From Streptomyces sp. ISL-66 (GTDB taxonomy: Bacteria > Actinomycetota > Actinomycetes > Streptomycetales > Streptomycetaceae), in contig NZ_JAGGOW010000015.1 in the NCBI RefSeq assembly GCF_018614135.1, forward strand, positions 1 through 48,783: a stretch of DNA of 48,783 nucleotides, read 5' to 3'. The notes beneath the pieces are model-generated. The model worked only from the letters and a program-made list of their open reading frames with translations. It was not told the DNA's origin and did not search any database. The position numbers and the translations under genes are program-made. Positions 8,770 to 18,112 of this stretch are shown here, piece after piece (positions within the stretch are counted from its first letter, which is position 1; each line of letters opens with the position of its first letter).

Positions 8770-8946
8770 CTAGTCGATGCCGGGCAGGATGTGCGGCTCG
8801 GCGAGGTCGTCCTCGTAGCCTGCGAGGCGGATCGGGGCGGACCGCGCCCAGACCTCCAGGTTGCCGAGCGTCTCGGGGCGCTTGCCGTCCCGCGAGCCCG
8901 TACGTTCCTTCGGCCCTTCGTCGGTCTTCGTCAGTTCTGGTGTCAC
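8770..8946 (-). CDS. Small conserved-looking protein of unknown function (58 aa)
   Basis: GTG 8946 is preceded by AAAGGAG at good spacing, giving a 58-residue protein. The N-terminal half is polar and Thr/Lys/Glu-rich (KTDEGPKERTGSRDGKRPE). The C-terminal half is distinctive: NLEVWARSAPIRLAGYEDD followed by LAEPHILPGID. No signal peptide, membrane helix or Cys. The gene has its own promoter-like region and a perfect 16-bp terminator, so it is probably an independently expressed monocistron. The polar leader followed by a compact conserved tail resembles a modified-peptide precursor, but no maturase is adjacent, so that remains speculation. I believe similar peptides occur in many Streptomyces, but could not check. 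Confidence 0.7.
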   Translation of the reverse strand: MTPELTKTDEGPKERTGSRDGKRPETLGNLEVWARSAPIRLAGYEDDLAEPHILPGID

Positions 8947-9247
8947 CGCGCACTCCTTTGTGTCGCGTAACCCGGCAGGCGGTCGGACCGCGGGCCGGTA
9001 CAGGAATAAAGGGTTTCCGGACGCGGTGGCGCCTTGGTGGAGCGAGTACCCGGGTAGGGCTCTCATGTCGCTCAGAGTACACATATGAGCGCACCCCCGC
9101 TCGATGGAAGGACAAAATCCACTCCTGACCGCTTGTTTTCGCCCCGATTTCATGACCTCGTACGGCATCCGGCAGGGATGAACGGCTGATCTGCTCGACG
9201 ACGCCATACGGGTGATGGATCCGCTCTTCGCCCGTCGGGGCAACGCG
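8947..9247 (-). promoter_or_regulatory. Gene-free leader/promoter region of the 58-aa gene, with an inverted repeat
   Basis: About 300 bases without a convincing gene, noticeably less GC-rich than the surroundings between about 9090 and 9170. It contains the inverted repeat CGCTCA (9069-9074) / TGAGCG (9086-9091) around an AT-richer core with a TACTCT-like -10 on the minus strand. The leftward small gene is the likely target; the repeat could be an operator. No RNA gene was recognised. Confidence 0.4.
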
Positions 9248-9296
9248 GCGCGCCCCCGGCCCCTCCCGCGGATGCGGAGAGGGAGCGGGGGCGCGC
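9248..9296 (-). terminator. Hairpin terminator after the SDR gene
   Basis: GCGCGCCCCC (9248-9257) pairs with GGGGGCGCGC (9287-9296), and the inner CCCTCCC/GGGAG strands can extend the stem. It lies about 90 bases beyond the stop of the leftward SDR gene, in otherwise gene-free sequence. Confidence 0.65.
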
Positions 9297-9386
9297 GGTG
9301 CGGTGCGGTGCGGCGTACGGGGCGGGCCGGTGGTGGTCCCGGGAGACCGGGATCGGGTCCCCCGGCCGGGGCGGGGGCCCGGCGGC

Positions 9387-10862
9387 CTACCAGTTGGCGG
9401 GCGCGTAGTCCTTGAGGAAGACGCCGTACAGGTCTTCGCCGAGCTCGCCGCGGACGATCGGGTCGTAGACCCGGGCCGCGCCGTCGACCAGGTCGAGCGG
9501 GGCGTGGAAGCCCTCCTCGGCCAGGCGGATCTTGTCCGGGTGGGGGCGCTCGTCGGTGATCCAGCCGGTGTCGACGGCGGTCATCAGGATCTGGTCCTTC
9601 TGGAACATCTCCTGGGCGCTGGTGCGCGTCAGCATGTTCAGCGCGGCCTTCGCCATGTTGGTGTGCGGGTGCCCCGCGCCCTTGTACCCGCGGCTGAAGA
9701 CGCCTTCCATCGCGGAGACGTTGACGACGTAGCGGCGGCCGGCCTCGGCCGCGGCCATCGCCGGGCGCAGCTTGCTGATCAGGATGAACGGCGCGGTGGA
9801 GTTGCAGAGCTGCACTTCGAGGAGCTCGATGGGGTCCACCTCGGACACCGTCTGGATCCAGCTGTTGGTGTCGTGCAGGTCGGGGACCAGGCCGCCCGCG
9901 TCGATCGCGGTGCCGGCCGCGATGCGCTCCAGCGAGGCCGAGCCGGAGACCAGGGCCAGCTCGGTGATGTCCTGGGCGCTGAGCTTCTCGCCCCTACCGG
10001 TGGGCAGTGCGGCGACGCGGTCCACGGTGCCGCTGCCGAAGGTGCCGATGACCTCGGCGGACGGCAGCTCGCCGGCCGGCAGCGGGGCGTTCTCGGCGGC
10101 GACGAGCTCGCTGTAGGCGCCCGGGGAACGGCGTACGGTCTGCGCGGCGTTGTTGATCAGGATGTCGAGCGGCCCCTCGGCGGCCACGGAGTCGGCCAGC
10201 GCGACGACCTGGGCCGGGTCGCGCAGGTCGATCCCGACGATCTTCAGGCGGTGCAGCCACTCGGAGCTGTCGGGCATCGCCTTGAAGCGGCGGATCGCGT
10301 CGCTCGGGAAGCGGGTGGTGATGGTGGTGTGCGCGCCGTCGCGCAGCAGCCGCAGCGCGATGTACATGCCGATCTTGGCGCGGCCGCCGGTGAGCAGGGC
10401 GCGGCGGCCGGTCAGGTCGGTGCGGGCGTCGCGGCGCGCGTGGTTGAAGGCGGCGCAGTCCTGGCAGAGCTGGTGGTAGAACGCGTCGACCTCGACGTAG
10501 CGGGTCTTGCAGACGTAGCAGGAGCGCGGACGCTGGAGTATTCCGGCGATCGGGCCCTTGGCTGCGGCGCTCAGGGCGTTGCCCTGGGTCTCGTCGTCGA
10601 TGCGCTCGGCGGAGCCGGTCGCGGTCGCCTCGGTGACGGCCTTGTCGTTGGCGGTCTTGGCGGCGCGGCGGTCCTGGCGGCGGCGCTGCTTGACCGTCCG
10701 GTAGAGGCCGGCGGTGGCACGGCGTACGGTGATCGCGTCGGGGTGGTCGACATCGAGCTTGTCCAGCTCGTCGAGCACGCTGAGGCAGAGGGCGAGCCGG
10801 TCGGGGTCGATGCCCGGCCCGTAGGCGTGGCCGTAGTCCTGGCTGTCTTCGGTCACCGTCAT
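9387..10862 (-). CDS. Zinc-ribbon-containing SDR-family protein with atypical active site
   Basis: 491 residues from ATG 10862 (MTVTEDSQDYGHAYGPGID); an AAGGAAC-like site lies upstream. A GTG two codons inside is possible. The N-terminal 130 residues are helical and basic (KQRRRQDRRAAKTANDKA), followed by a zinc-ribbon-like CYVC...CQDC pair. A Rossmann/SDR domain then starts at ALLTGGRAKIGMYIALRLL, with DLRDPAQV and ILINNAAQTVRR. The active-site Ser is present in NVSAMEG, but the usual YxxxK reads TNMAK (in HPHTNMAKAALNML), so the catalytic Tyr position is Thr. It may bind NAD(P) without classical dehydrogenase chemistry. Substrate unknown. Presumably cytoplasmic; monocistronic between its terminator and a 200-bp divergent region. 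Confidence 0.82.
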   Translation of the reverse strand: MTVTEDSQDYGHAYGPGIDPDRLALCLSVLDELDKLDVDHPDAITVRRATAGLYRTVKQRRRQDRRAAKTANDKAVTEATATGSAERIDDETQGNALSAAAKGPIAGILQRPRSCYVCKTRYVEVDAFYHQLCQDCAAFNHARRDARTDLTGRRALLTGGRAKIGMYIALRLLRDGAHTTITTRFPSDAIRRFKAMPDSSEWLHRLKIVGIDLRDPAQVVALADSVAAEGPLDILINNAAQTVRRSPGAYSELVAAENAPLPAGELPSAEVIGTFGSGTVDRVAALPTGRGEKLSAQDITELALVSGSASLERIAAGTAIDAGGLVPDLHDTNSWIQTVSEVDPIELLEVQLCNSTAPFILISKLRPAMAAAEAGRRYVVNVSAMEGVFSRGYKGAGHPHTNMAKAALNMLTRTSAQEMFQKDQILMTAVDTGWITDERPHPDKIRLAEEGFHAPLDLVDGAARVYDPIVRGELGEDLYGVFLKDYAPANW

Positions 10863-11017
10863 GCCCGCTGCCGTTCCTTGATCACTCGTCCGCGTCCGCC
10901 TGCTGCGGAAGTCCCCAAAAGGGTCAGTGTACGGATCCCCCCTGGTGGAAGCCAAACCTGTGGGTGACCGTTCGCGTCTACTGCGGATGGAGTACGCCTC
11001 AAGCCTGACTCGTGCAC

Positions 11018-11033
11018 TCCTCCAGGTGGAGGA
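11018..11033. promoter_or_regulatory. 16-bp palindrome upstream of the DMT transporter
   Basis: TCCTCCA and TGGAGGA form a perfect inverted repeat with a 2-bp centre (GG), ending 32 bases before the transporter start and inside the divergent region with the SDR gene. It could be an operator or a short mRNA hairpin hiding the GGAGGA. The transporter otherwise lacks a good ribosome site. Confidence 0.4.
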
Positions 11034-11065
11034 ATAGCCTCCCCGTCTCGGGCATTGTGGATTCT

Positions 11066-13486
<2,421 letters not shown>

Positions 13487-13656
13487 CTAACGCCGCGACC
13501 GGACCATGACAAGGCGCACAACAAGACGCGCCCGAGCGGTAGTTGATTTCTCGCCGAAAGCGGTACACCGATAACGATCTCCGCCGATGTAGCGTCGGTG
13601 TTCCCGCATTCCTCCGCACATCGAATGCACCGTCGAAGCACTCAGGAGCGCACGCA

Positions 13657-15102
13657 ATGAGCAGCAGCACGGCCCAGATCGGCGTCACCGGCCTCGCGGT
13701 CATGGGCAGCAACCTCGCCCGGAACTTCGCCCGCAACGGGTTCACCGTGGCCGTCCACAACCGCACCGCCGCCAAGACCACCGCGCTGGTGGAGGAGTTC
13801 GGCCACGAGGGCACCTTCGTGGCCGCCGGGTCCGCCAAGGAGTTCGTCGACGCGCTGGAGCGCCCGCGCCGTCTGATCATCATGGTGAAGGCCGGCGAGG
13901 CCACCGACGCCGTGATCCGCGAGTTCGCCCCGCTCCTGGAGCCGGGCGACGTCATCATCGATGGCGGCAACGCCCACTTCGAGGACACCCGCCGCCGGGA
14001 GAAGGAGCTGCGCGAGCAGGGCCTGCACTTCGTGGGCGTCGGCATCTCGGGCGGCGAGGAGGGCGCGCTGCTCGGCCCCAGCATCATGCCCGGCGGCTCC
14101 GAGGAGTCCTACGCCTCCCTCGGCCCGCTGCTGGAGAAGATCTCCGCGAAGGCCGCCGACGGCACCCCCTGCACCTCGCACGTGGGCCCCGACGGCGCCG
14201 GTCACTTCGTCAAGATGGTGCACAACGGCATCGAGTACGCCGACATGCAGCTCATCGCCGAGGCCTACCACCTGCTGCGCGAGGTCGCGGGCTACTCCCC
14301 CGCGAAGATCGCCGAGACCTTCCGCTCCTGGAACCGGGGCCGGCTGGACTCCTACCTGATCGAGATCACCGCCGAGGTGCTCGCGCACACGGACGCCGCT
14401 ACCGGCCTGCCGTTCGTGGACGTCGTCGCCGACGCCGCCGAGCAGAAGGGCACCGGCCGCTGGACCGTGCAGATCGCCCTCGACCTGGGCGTTCCGGTGT
14501 CGGGCATCGCGGAGGCGGTGTTCGCCCGCGCGGTTTCGGGCCACGGCGAACTGCGCACGGCCGCCCGGGGCCTGGCCGGCCCGAAGGCCGCGCCGCTCGG
14601 TGCCGAGGCCGCGGACGCCTTCGCGGCCCGGGTGGAGCAGGCCCTGTACGCCTCGAAGATCGTCTCGTACACGCAGGGCTTCCATCAGATCCAGGCCGGC
14701 AGCGAGGAGTACGGCTGGGGCGTGGACCCGGGCGCCGTGGCCTCGCTGTGGCGCGGCGGCTGCATCATCCGGGCCGCTTTCCTGGACCGGATCCGCGCCG
14801 CGCACGACGCCCGGCCGGAGCTCCCCAGTCTGCTGGCGGACGCCGGCTTCGCCGAGGAGATCGGCGCCGCGCAGGAGGACTGGCGCGAGGTGCTGGTGGC
14901 CGCGGTCCGCCAGGGCATTCCGGTACCGGCCTTCGCGGCCTCGCTGGCGTACTACGACGCCCTGCGCTCGGAGCGGCTCCCGGCGGCCCTGACCCAGGGC
15001 CAGCGCGACTTCTTCGGGGCGCACACCTACCGGCGCACCGACCGCGAAGGCTCGTACCACACCCTGTGGAGCGGCGACCGCTCGGAAGTCCGCACGGTCT
15101 GA
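13657..15102 (+). CDS. gnd: 6-phosphogluconate dehydrogenase, decarboxylating
   Basis: 481 residues, the typical long NADP-type length. ATG 13657 is preceded by AGGAG and followed by the Rossmann motif GVTGLAVMGSNLARNFARNG. Substrate-binding and catalytic segments are clear: IIDGGNAHFEDT, FVGVGISGGEEGALLGPSIMPGG, GHFVKMVHNGIEYADMQLIAE (catalytic Lys and Asn), QKGTGRWT, and the C-terminal FGAHTYRRTDREGSYHTLW. It oxidises 6-phosphogluconate to ribulose 5-phosphate, CO2 and NADPH in the pentose phosphate pathway, in the cytoplasm. The in-frame region upstream of 13657 lacks conserved sequence and is the divergent promoter region shared with the M23 gene. A hairpin follows directly. Confidence 0.97.
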   Translation: MSSSTAQIGVTGLAVMGSNLARNFARNGFTVAVHNRTAAKTTALVEEFGHEGTFVAAGSAKEFVDALERPRRLIIMVKAGEATDAVIREFAPLLEPGDVIIDGGNAHFEDTRRREKELREQGLHFVGVGISGGEEGALLGPSIMPGGSEESYASLGPLLEKISAKAADGTPCTSHVGPDGAGHFVKMVHNGIEYADMQLIAEAYHLLREVAGYSPAKIAETFRSWNRGRLDSYLIEITAEVLAHTDAATGLPFVDVVADAAEQKGTGRWTVQIALDLGVPVSGIAEAVFARAVSGHGELRTAARGLAGPKAAPLGAEAADAFAARVEQALYASKIVSYTQGFHQIQAGSEEYGWGVDPGAVASLWRGGCIIRAAFLDRIRAAHDARPELPSLLADAGFAEEIGAAQEDWREVLVAAVRQGIPVPAFAASLAYYDALRSERLPAALTQGQRDFFGAHTYRRTDREGSYHTLWSGDRSEVRTV

Positions 15103-15131
15103 GGCGCGCCCGGGCCGCGGCCGGGCGTGCC
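15103..15131 (+). terminator. Terminator hairpin directly after gnd
   Basis: GGCGCGCCCGG (15103-15113) pairs with CCGGGCGTGCC (15121-15131), an 11-bp stem with one G-T wobble and a 7-base loop. It starts on the base after the gnd stop codon. Confidence 0.75.
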
Positions 15132-15215
15132 GTCGTGGGCCTCTTCCTCGCCAACCGGATCAGCCGCCGGCTCGAGGGCGTGTTCCAGGTCCCGGCTCAC
15201 GTCCTTGCGGTGCGC

Positions 15216-15404
15216 TCAGCCCAGCGGCTCCGGCATCGGTGTGGGTGCGGGACCGGGCGGCGGCGGCACCGGATCGGGCTCGGGCACCGGGCCGGGCGCA
15301 GGTGGCGGGGGCCGCGGGATGGGATCGGGCTCCGGGAACGGCTTGGGCCCGGGCAGCGGAGGCTGCGGCACGGGGTCGGGTCCGGGCACGGGCGGTTGTG
15401 TCAT
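15216..15404 (-). CDS. Proline-rich small protein (62 aa), possible
   Basis: ATG 15404 is preceded by GGAAGGTGGATG, a good ribosome site. The product is nearly pure Pro/Gly/acidic repeats such as PGPDPVPQPPLPGPKPFPEP and ends in PTPMPEPLG. No signal peptide or known domain. Such sequences arise easily in GC-rich non-coding DNA, so reality is uncertain; the start context and clean stop are the only support. If real, an extended polyproline peptide. Confidence 0.4.
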   Translation of the reverse strand: MTQPPVPGPDPVPQPPLPGPKPFPEPDPIPRPPPPAPGPVPEPDPVPPPPGPAPTPMPEPLG

Positions 15405-15466
15405 GCCATCCACCTTCCCGCGTTCCGGGCGGGTACGCACGACGAGGACGCGACGGGCACGGGAAC

Positions 15467-15500
15467 GGGGAACGCCGCCCTCTCGGGGGCGGCGTTCCCC
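15467..15500 (-). terminator. 14-bp stem terminator after the panD-GNAT operon
   Basis: GGGGAACGCCGCCC (15467-15480) and GGGCGGCGTTCCCC (15487-15500) pair perfectly around a 6-base loop, 45 bases past the GNAT stop codon. The symmetrical stem would also end rightward transcripts. Confidence 0.85.
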
Positions 15501-15544
15501 GGCTCAGCGGGACCAGCAGGGACGCGCTTCCGCCCACGGGCCGG

Positions 15545-15898
15545 TCACCAGAGGTCGGAGTCCGCGGCGAGCTGCGCCTTGGCGGCCGCCACGACCTCGT
15601 CAGGGGCCACCGGTGCCTCGTCGGGGTGTTTGACGGCCCAGCTCGCGGCATACGGGCACAGCGGGACCACGGGCACGCCCTCGCCCGCCGCGATCCCGTA
15701 GAAGGTCCGCACCAGGTTCCCGGCGATGCCGCGGCCCTCGTGCCCCGGCTCGACGATGGTGTGGACCGCCACGAGGGCGTGGGGCGCCTGCGCGAGCGCG
15801 AAGTAGGCGATGAAGCCGACCACCTCGCCGGCCTCGACGGCCAGCAGCCTCCCCGCCTCGCGGTCGTCCACGAACTCGATCGGCTCGGCCTGCGGCAT
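15545..15898 (-). CDS. Small GNAT-like N-acetyltransferase (Acetyltransf_CG type)
   Basis: 117 residues from ATG 15898. The acetyl-CoA loop is read in VHTIVEPGHEGRGIAGNLV, and the family-specific VPLCPYAASWAVKHP near the C-terminus marks the short GCN5-like subgroup that includes NATD1 and YidJ-like proteins. The substrate of this subgroup is poorly known. A C-terminal tail of about 25 residues (DEAPVAPDEVVAAAKAQLAADSDLW) extends beyond the core. It lies 13 bp downstream of panD and is probably cotranscribed with it; a link to pantothenate or beta-alanine metabolism is inference only. Confidence 0.85.
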   Translation of the reverse strand: MPQAEPIEFVDDREAGRLLAVEAGEVVGFIAYFALAQAPHALVAVHTIVEPGHEGRGIAGNLVRTFYGIAAGEGVPVVPLCPYAASWAVKHPDEAPVAPDEVVAAAKAQLAADSDLW

Positions 15899-15911
15899 GG
15901 TCCACTCCCCC

Positions 15912-16331
15912 TCAGACAGCCACCGCGTGGGGGCTGCGCTCCTGGTCCGTTCCCGGAACCGGGGCGGAGGGATCCGCGCCCAGCTCGATGATGCGATTGT
16001 CTCCGTCGACGTGCACGACGCGCGGCTTCAACACCCGCGCCTCGGCGTCCTCGACCTGCGCGTAGCTGATGAGGATGACGAGGTCCCCGGGGTGCACGAG
16101 GTGCGCGGCGGCCCCGTTGATCCCGATGACCCCCGAGCCCCGCTCCCCCTCGATGACGTACGTCTCCAGCCGCGCCCCGTTGGTGATGTCCACGATGTGC
16201 ACCAGCTCCCCGGGCAGCAGGTCCGCCGCGTCGAGGAGATCGGCATCGACGGTCACGGACCCGACGTAGTGCAGGTCGGCCTGGGTGACGGTGGCCCGGT
16301 GGATCTTGGACTTGAACATGGTACGAAGCAT
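15912..16331 (-). CDS. panD: Aspartate 1-decarboxylase precursor
   Basis: 139 residues from ATG 16331, with GGGAG upstream. The proenzyme signature is complete: [20 protein letters not shown], then HYVGSVTVD with the Gly24-Ser25 self-cleavage bond that creates the pyruvoyl group. Other family segments are [37 protein letters not shown] and ISYAQ. It converts aspartate to beta-alanine for pantothenate and coenzyme A synthesis. First gene of a two-gene operon with the GNAT protein. The 5' flank holds the aldehyde dehydrogenase remnant, so its promoter region borders the glycosidase island. Confidence 0.96.
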   Translation of the reverse strand: MLRTMFKSKIHRATVTQADLHYVGSVTVDADLLDAADLLPGELVHIVDITNGARLETYVIEGERGSGVIGINGAAAHLVHPGDLVILISYAQVEDAEARVLKPRVVHVDGDNRIIELGADPSAPVPGTDQERSPHAVAV

Positions 16332-16417
16332 GCGAATACTCCCGATATGTCTGCTCCCTGCCTGCTCACCGCAGGTCAAGGGCGATTTCTGGAGCTTACA
16401 ACGACTCGCATGTTCGG

Positions 16418-16626
16418 TCAGCTGTCCCCGGGTGTTGCAGGACTCACGCTGCCCAGGGCGGCCACTCGCGCGGCCTCGTCGAGGTCCGGTGCGTCGGGGA
16501 AGACGATGTTGGGGGACTTGCCTCCCAGTTCCAGCCAGACCGGCTTCGCGTTGGACTGGCCGACGTAGGTCAGCAGCTGCTTTCCGACCGCGGTCGAACC
16601 GGCGAAAGTCACACCGTCCACTTCTG
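16418..16626 (-). pseudogene. Aldehyde dehydrogenase remnant
   Basis: On the minus strand the sequence encodes [17 protein letters not shown], then [20 protein letters not shown] and [10 protein letters not shown]. These are the cofactor-binding GSTxVG motif and the conserved ELGGKSP(N)IV catalytic-Glu strand of aldehyde dehydrogenases close to gamma-glutamyl-aminobutyraldehyde dehydrogenases. Only about 65 of roughly 490 residues remain. After AARVAALGS the frame diverges; a -1/+2 shift would give SCNTRGQL, similar to the family's NTGQ region, so it also looks frameshifted. Its upstream edge merges with the end of the GH16 gene, whose stop codon lies inside the GVTF codons. Clearly a non-functional fragment. 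Confidence 0.8.
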
Positions 16627-17871
16627 ATGTGCGGCTCCGGTGCAGGTCCATATCTGCAATCGGGTGCCGTTGGCCGAGCTGCCGCCCGAGGCGTCCAGGC
16701 ATTTGTTCGCCTGCGGGTTGACGATGTCCCTGGCTTCGGGGGTGGCCCACTGCTGGGCGGCGGAGCCGTTGCAGTCCCACAACTGGACCGGCGTACCGTC
16801 GGCCGTGCCTCCCGAGGCCACGTCCAGGCACTTGCCGAGTGCGCGGATGGTGCCGTCGGTGCCCACGCTCCAGCGCTGGGCGGGGGTGCCGTTGCAGTCG
16901 TAGAGCTGTACGGGGGTGCCGTTGGCGCTGTTGGCGCCGGTCACGTCCACGCACTTGCCGCCGAGGCCGGTGATCGGACCGCCGCCGCTCGGCTGACCGC
17001 TGTCGGTGCTGACCCGTACGTAGTCGACCAGGAGCTGCTGGGGGAAGACCGTGCTGCCGTTGGGGTCTCCGGGCCAGTAGCCGCCGACCGCGAGGTTGAG
17101 GATCAGGAAGAAGGGCTTGTTGAAGGCCCACCGCTTTCCGCCGAGGTCGGCGGGGGTACGTCGCTGGTACACGGTGCCGTCGACGGACCAGGTGATGACG
17201 TTCGGGCTCCAGTCGACGGCGAAGGTGTGGAAGGCGTCGGCGAACGCCTGACCACCGGGCAGGGTGTAGCCGGCGCCGATGCCTCCGGCGCCGGAGTACC
17301 CCGGGCCGTGCAGGGTGCCGTGGACCGTGGACGGCTCGAAGCCCACGTTCTCCATGACGTCGATCTCACCGGCGTTGGGCCATCCGACCTGGCCGATGTC
17401 GTTGCCCAGCATCCAGAACGCGGGCCACATGCCCTGTCCGCGCGGGATCTTCATCCGGGCCTCGACGCGGCCGTACGTCGTGGTGAACTTGCCGGCCGTG
17501 TTCAGCCGGGCCGAGGTGTACTCACATTTCCCGTACCAGCACTGGTAGTTGCCCGGGTTCTCACGGCGGGCGGTGATGGCCAGGTGGCCCTGGCCGTCGA
17601 GGGCGGCGTTGCGGTTGCCCGCGGTGTAGTACTGCCGCTCGTGGTTGTTGACGTTGTCGCCCGTCTCGATCTGCCACTTCCCGCCGTCGACGGCGGAGCC
17701 CGCCGGTCCGTCGAATTCGTCGGAGAAGGTGACGGCGGCCGCTTCTGAGGCCGCCGTCGCAGGCGGCTGCGGCGCGGACGCGCCTTGTGCAAGTCCGGTG
17801 GACAGCGACGCGAGGGTGAGGGCCGAGACGAGAGACAGCAGCAGGCGTCGGGACAAGCGTGGGGGGTGCAT
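16609..17871 (-). CDS. Secreted GH16 endo-beta-1,3-glucanase with CBM13 (ricin-type) tail
   Basis: 420 residues. ATG 17871 follows GGGAG and starts a signal peptide ([26 protein letters not shown]). The GH16 domain (about 45-285) has the ExDxxE signature with Glu169, Asp171 and Glu174 ([10 protein letters not shown]), plus [13 protein letters not shown] and WPAFWMLG, matching laminarinase-type enzymes. A linker leads to a ricin-type beta-trefoil (about 295-420) with three repeats of GKC(V/L)DV...[13 protein letters not shown] and QRW/QQW/QKW motifs that bind sugars. Predicted to cut beta-1,3-glucan outside the cell. Its final codons (KWTV, stop) overlap the aldehyde dehydrogenase remnant, so the end may have been formed at an insertion junction. 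Confidence 0.93.
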   Translation of the reverse strand: MHPPRLSRRLLLSLVSALTLASLSTGLAQGASAPQPPATAASEAAAVTFSDEFDGPAGSAVDGGKWQIETGDNVNNHERQYYTAGNRNAALDGQGHLAITARRENPGNYQCWYGKCEYTSARLNTAGKFTTTYGRVEARMKIPRGQGMWPAFWMLGNDIGQVGWPNAGEIDVMENVGFEPSTVHGTLHGPGYSGAGGIGAGYTLPGGQAFADAFHTFAVDWSPNVITWSVDGTVYQRRTPADLGGKRWAFNKPFFLILNLAVGGYWPGDPNGSTVFPQQLLVDYVRVSTDSGQPSGGGPITGLGGKCVDVTGANSANGTPVQLYDCNGTPAQRWSVGTDGTIRALGKCLDVASGGTADGTPVQLWDCNGSAAQQWATPEARDIVNPQANKCLDASGGSSANGTRLQIWTCTGAAHQKWTV

Positions 17872-18011
17872 GACTCTCCCTTCCAGGGAGCATGACGGAG
17901 CATGACGGACACCGCTTGTGGCATGCATATGACAAGCGAGGGGCGCACACGCGAACCCGAATGGTCGCTGCGCCGACAGGGATGGGGATGAGAAGTCGAG
18001 CCCAGGGGGGC

Positions 18012-18036
18012 ACTTACATCACTACGTGATTTAAGT
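18012..18036. promoter_or_regulatory. 25-bp nested palindrome upstream of the GH16 gene
   Basis: Outer arms ACTTA (18012-18016) and TAAGT (18032-18036) and inner arms ATCAC (18018-18022) and GTGAT (18026-18030) share one centre at 18024, giving 10 complementary pairs out of 12. The surroundings are unusually AT-rich for this genome. It sits about 140 bp upstream of the GH16 start, after the GH30 stop, and looks like an operator. Confidence 0.55.
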
Positions 18037-18063
18037 AGTGAACGAAACGCCCTGTCAAGAGGT

Positions 18064-18075
18064 TGGTATGGACCA
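18064..18075. promoter_or_regulatory. Candidate DasR-like element
   Basis: TGGTATGGACCA differs at two of twelve positions from the DasR consensus TGGTCTAGACCA and keeps both TGGT/ACCA arms. It lies about 190 bp upstream of the GH16 start. A single weak match; could be chance. Confidence 0.25.
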
Positions 18076-18112
18076 CATTCGTGAACGCGGCCCGGAGCAG
18101 GTGGACGATGCT

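Noticed and set aside
14748..15701. Plus-strand frame through the end of gnd, with GRAVVGLFLANRISRRLEGVF after it
   Set aside because: The short hydrophobic stretch looks protein-like, but there is no start or ribosome site and the rest is antisense to the GNAT gene. Possibly a tiny remnant; not supportable.
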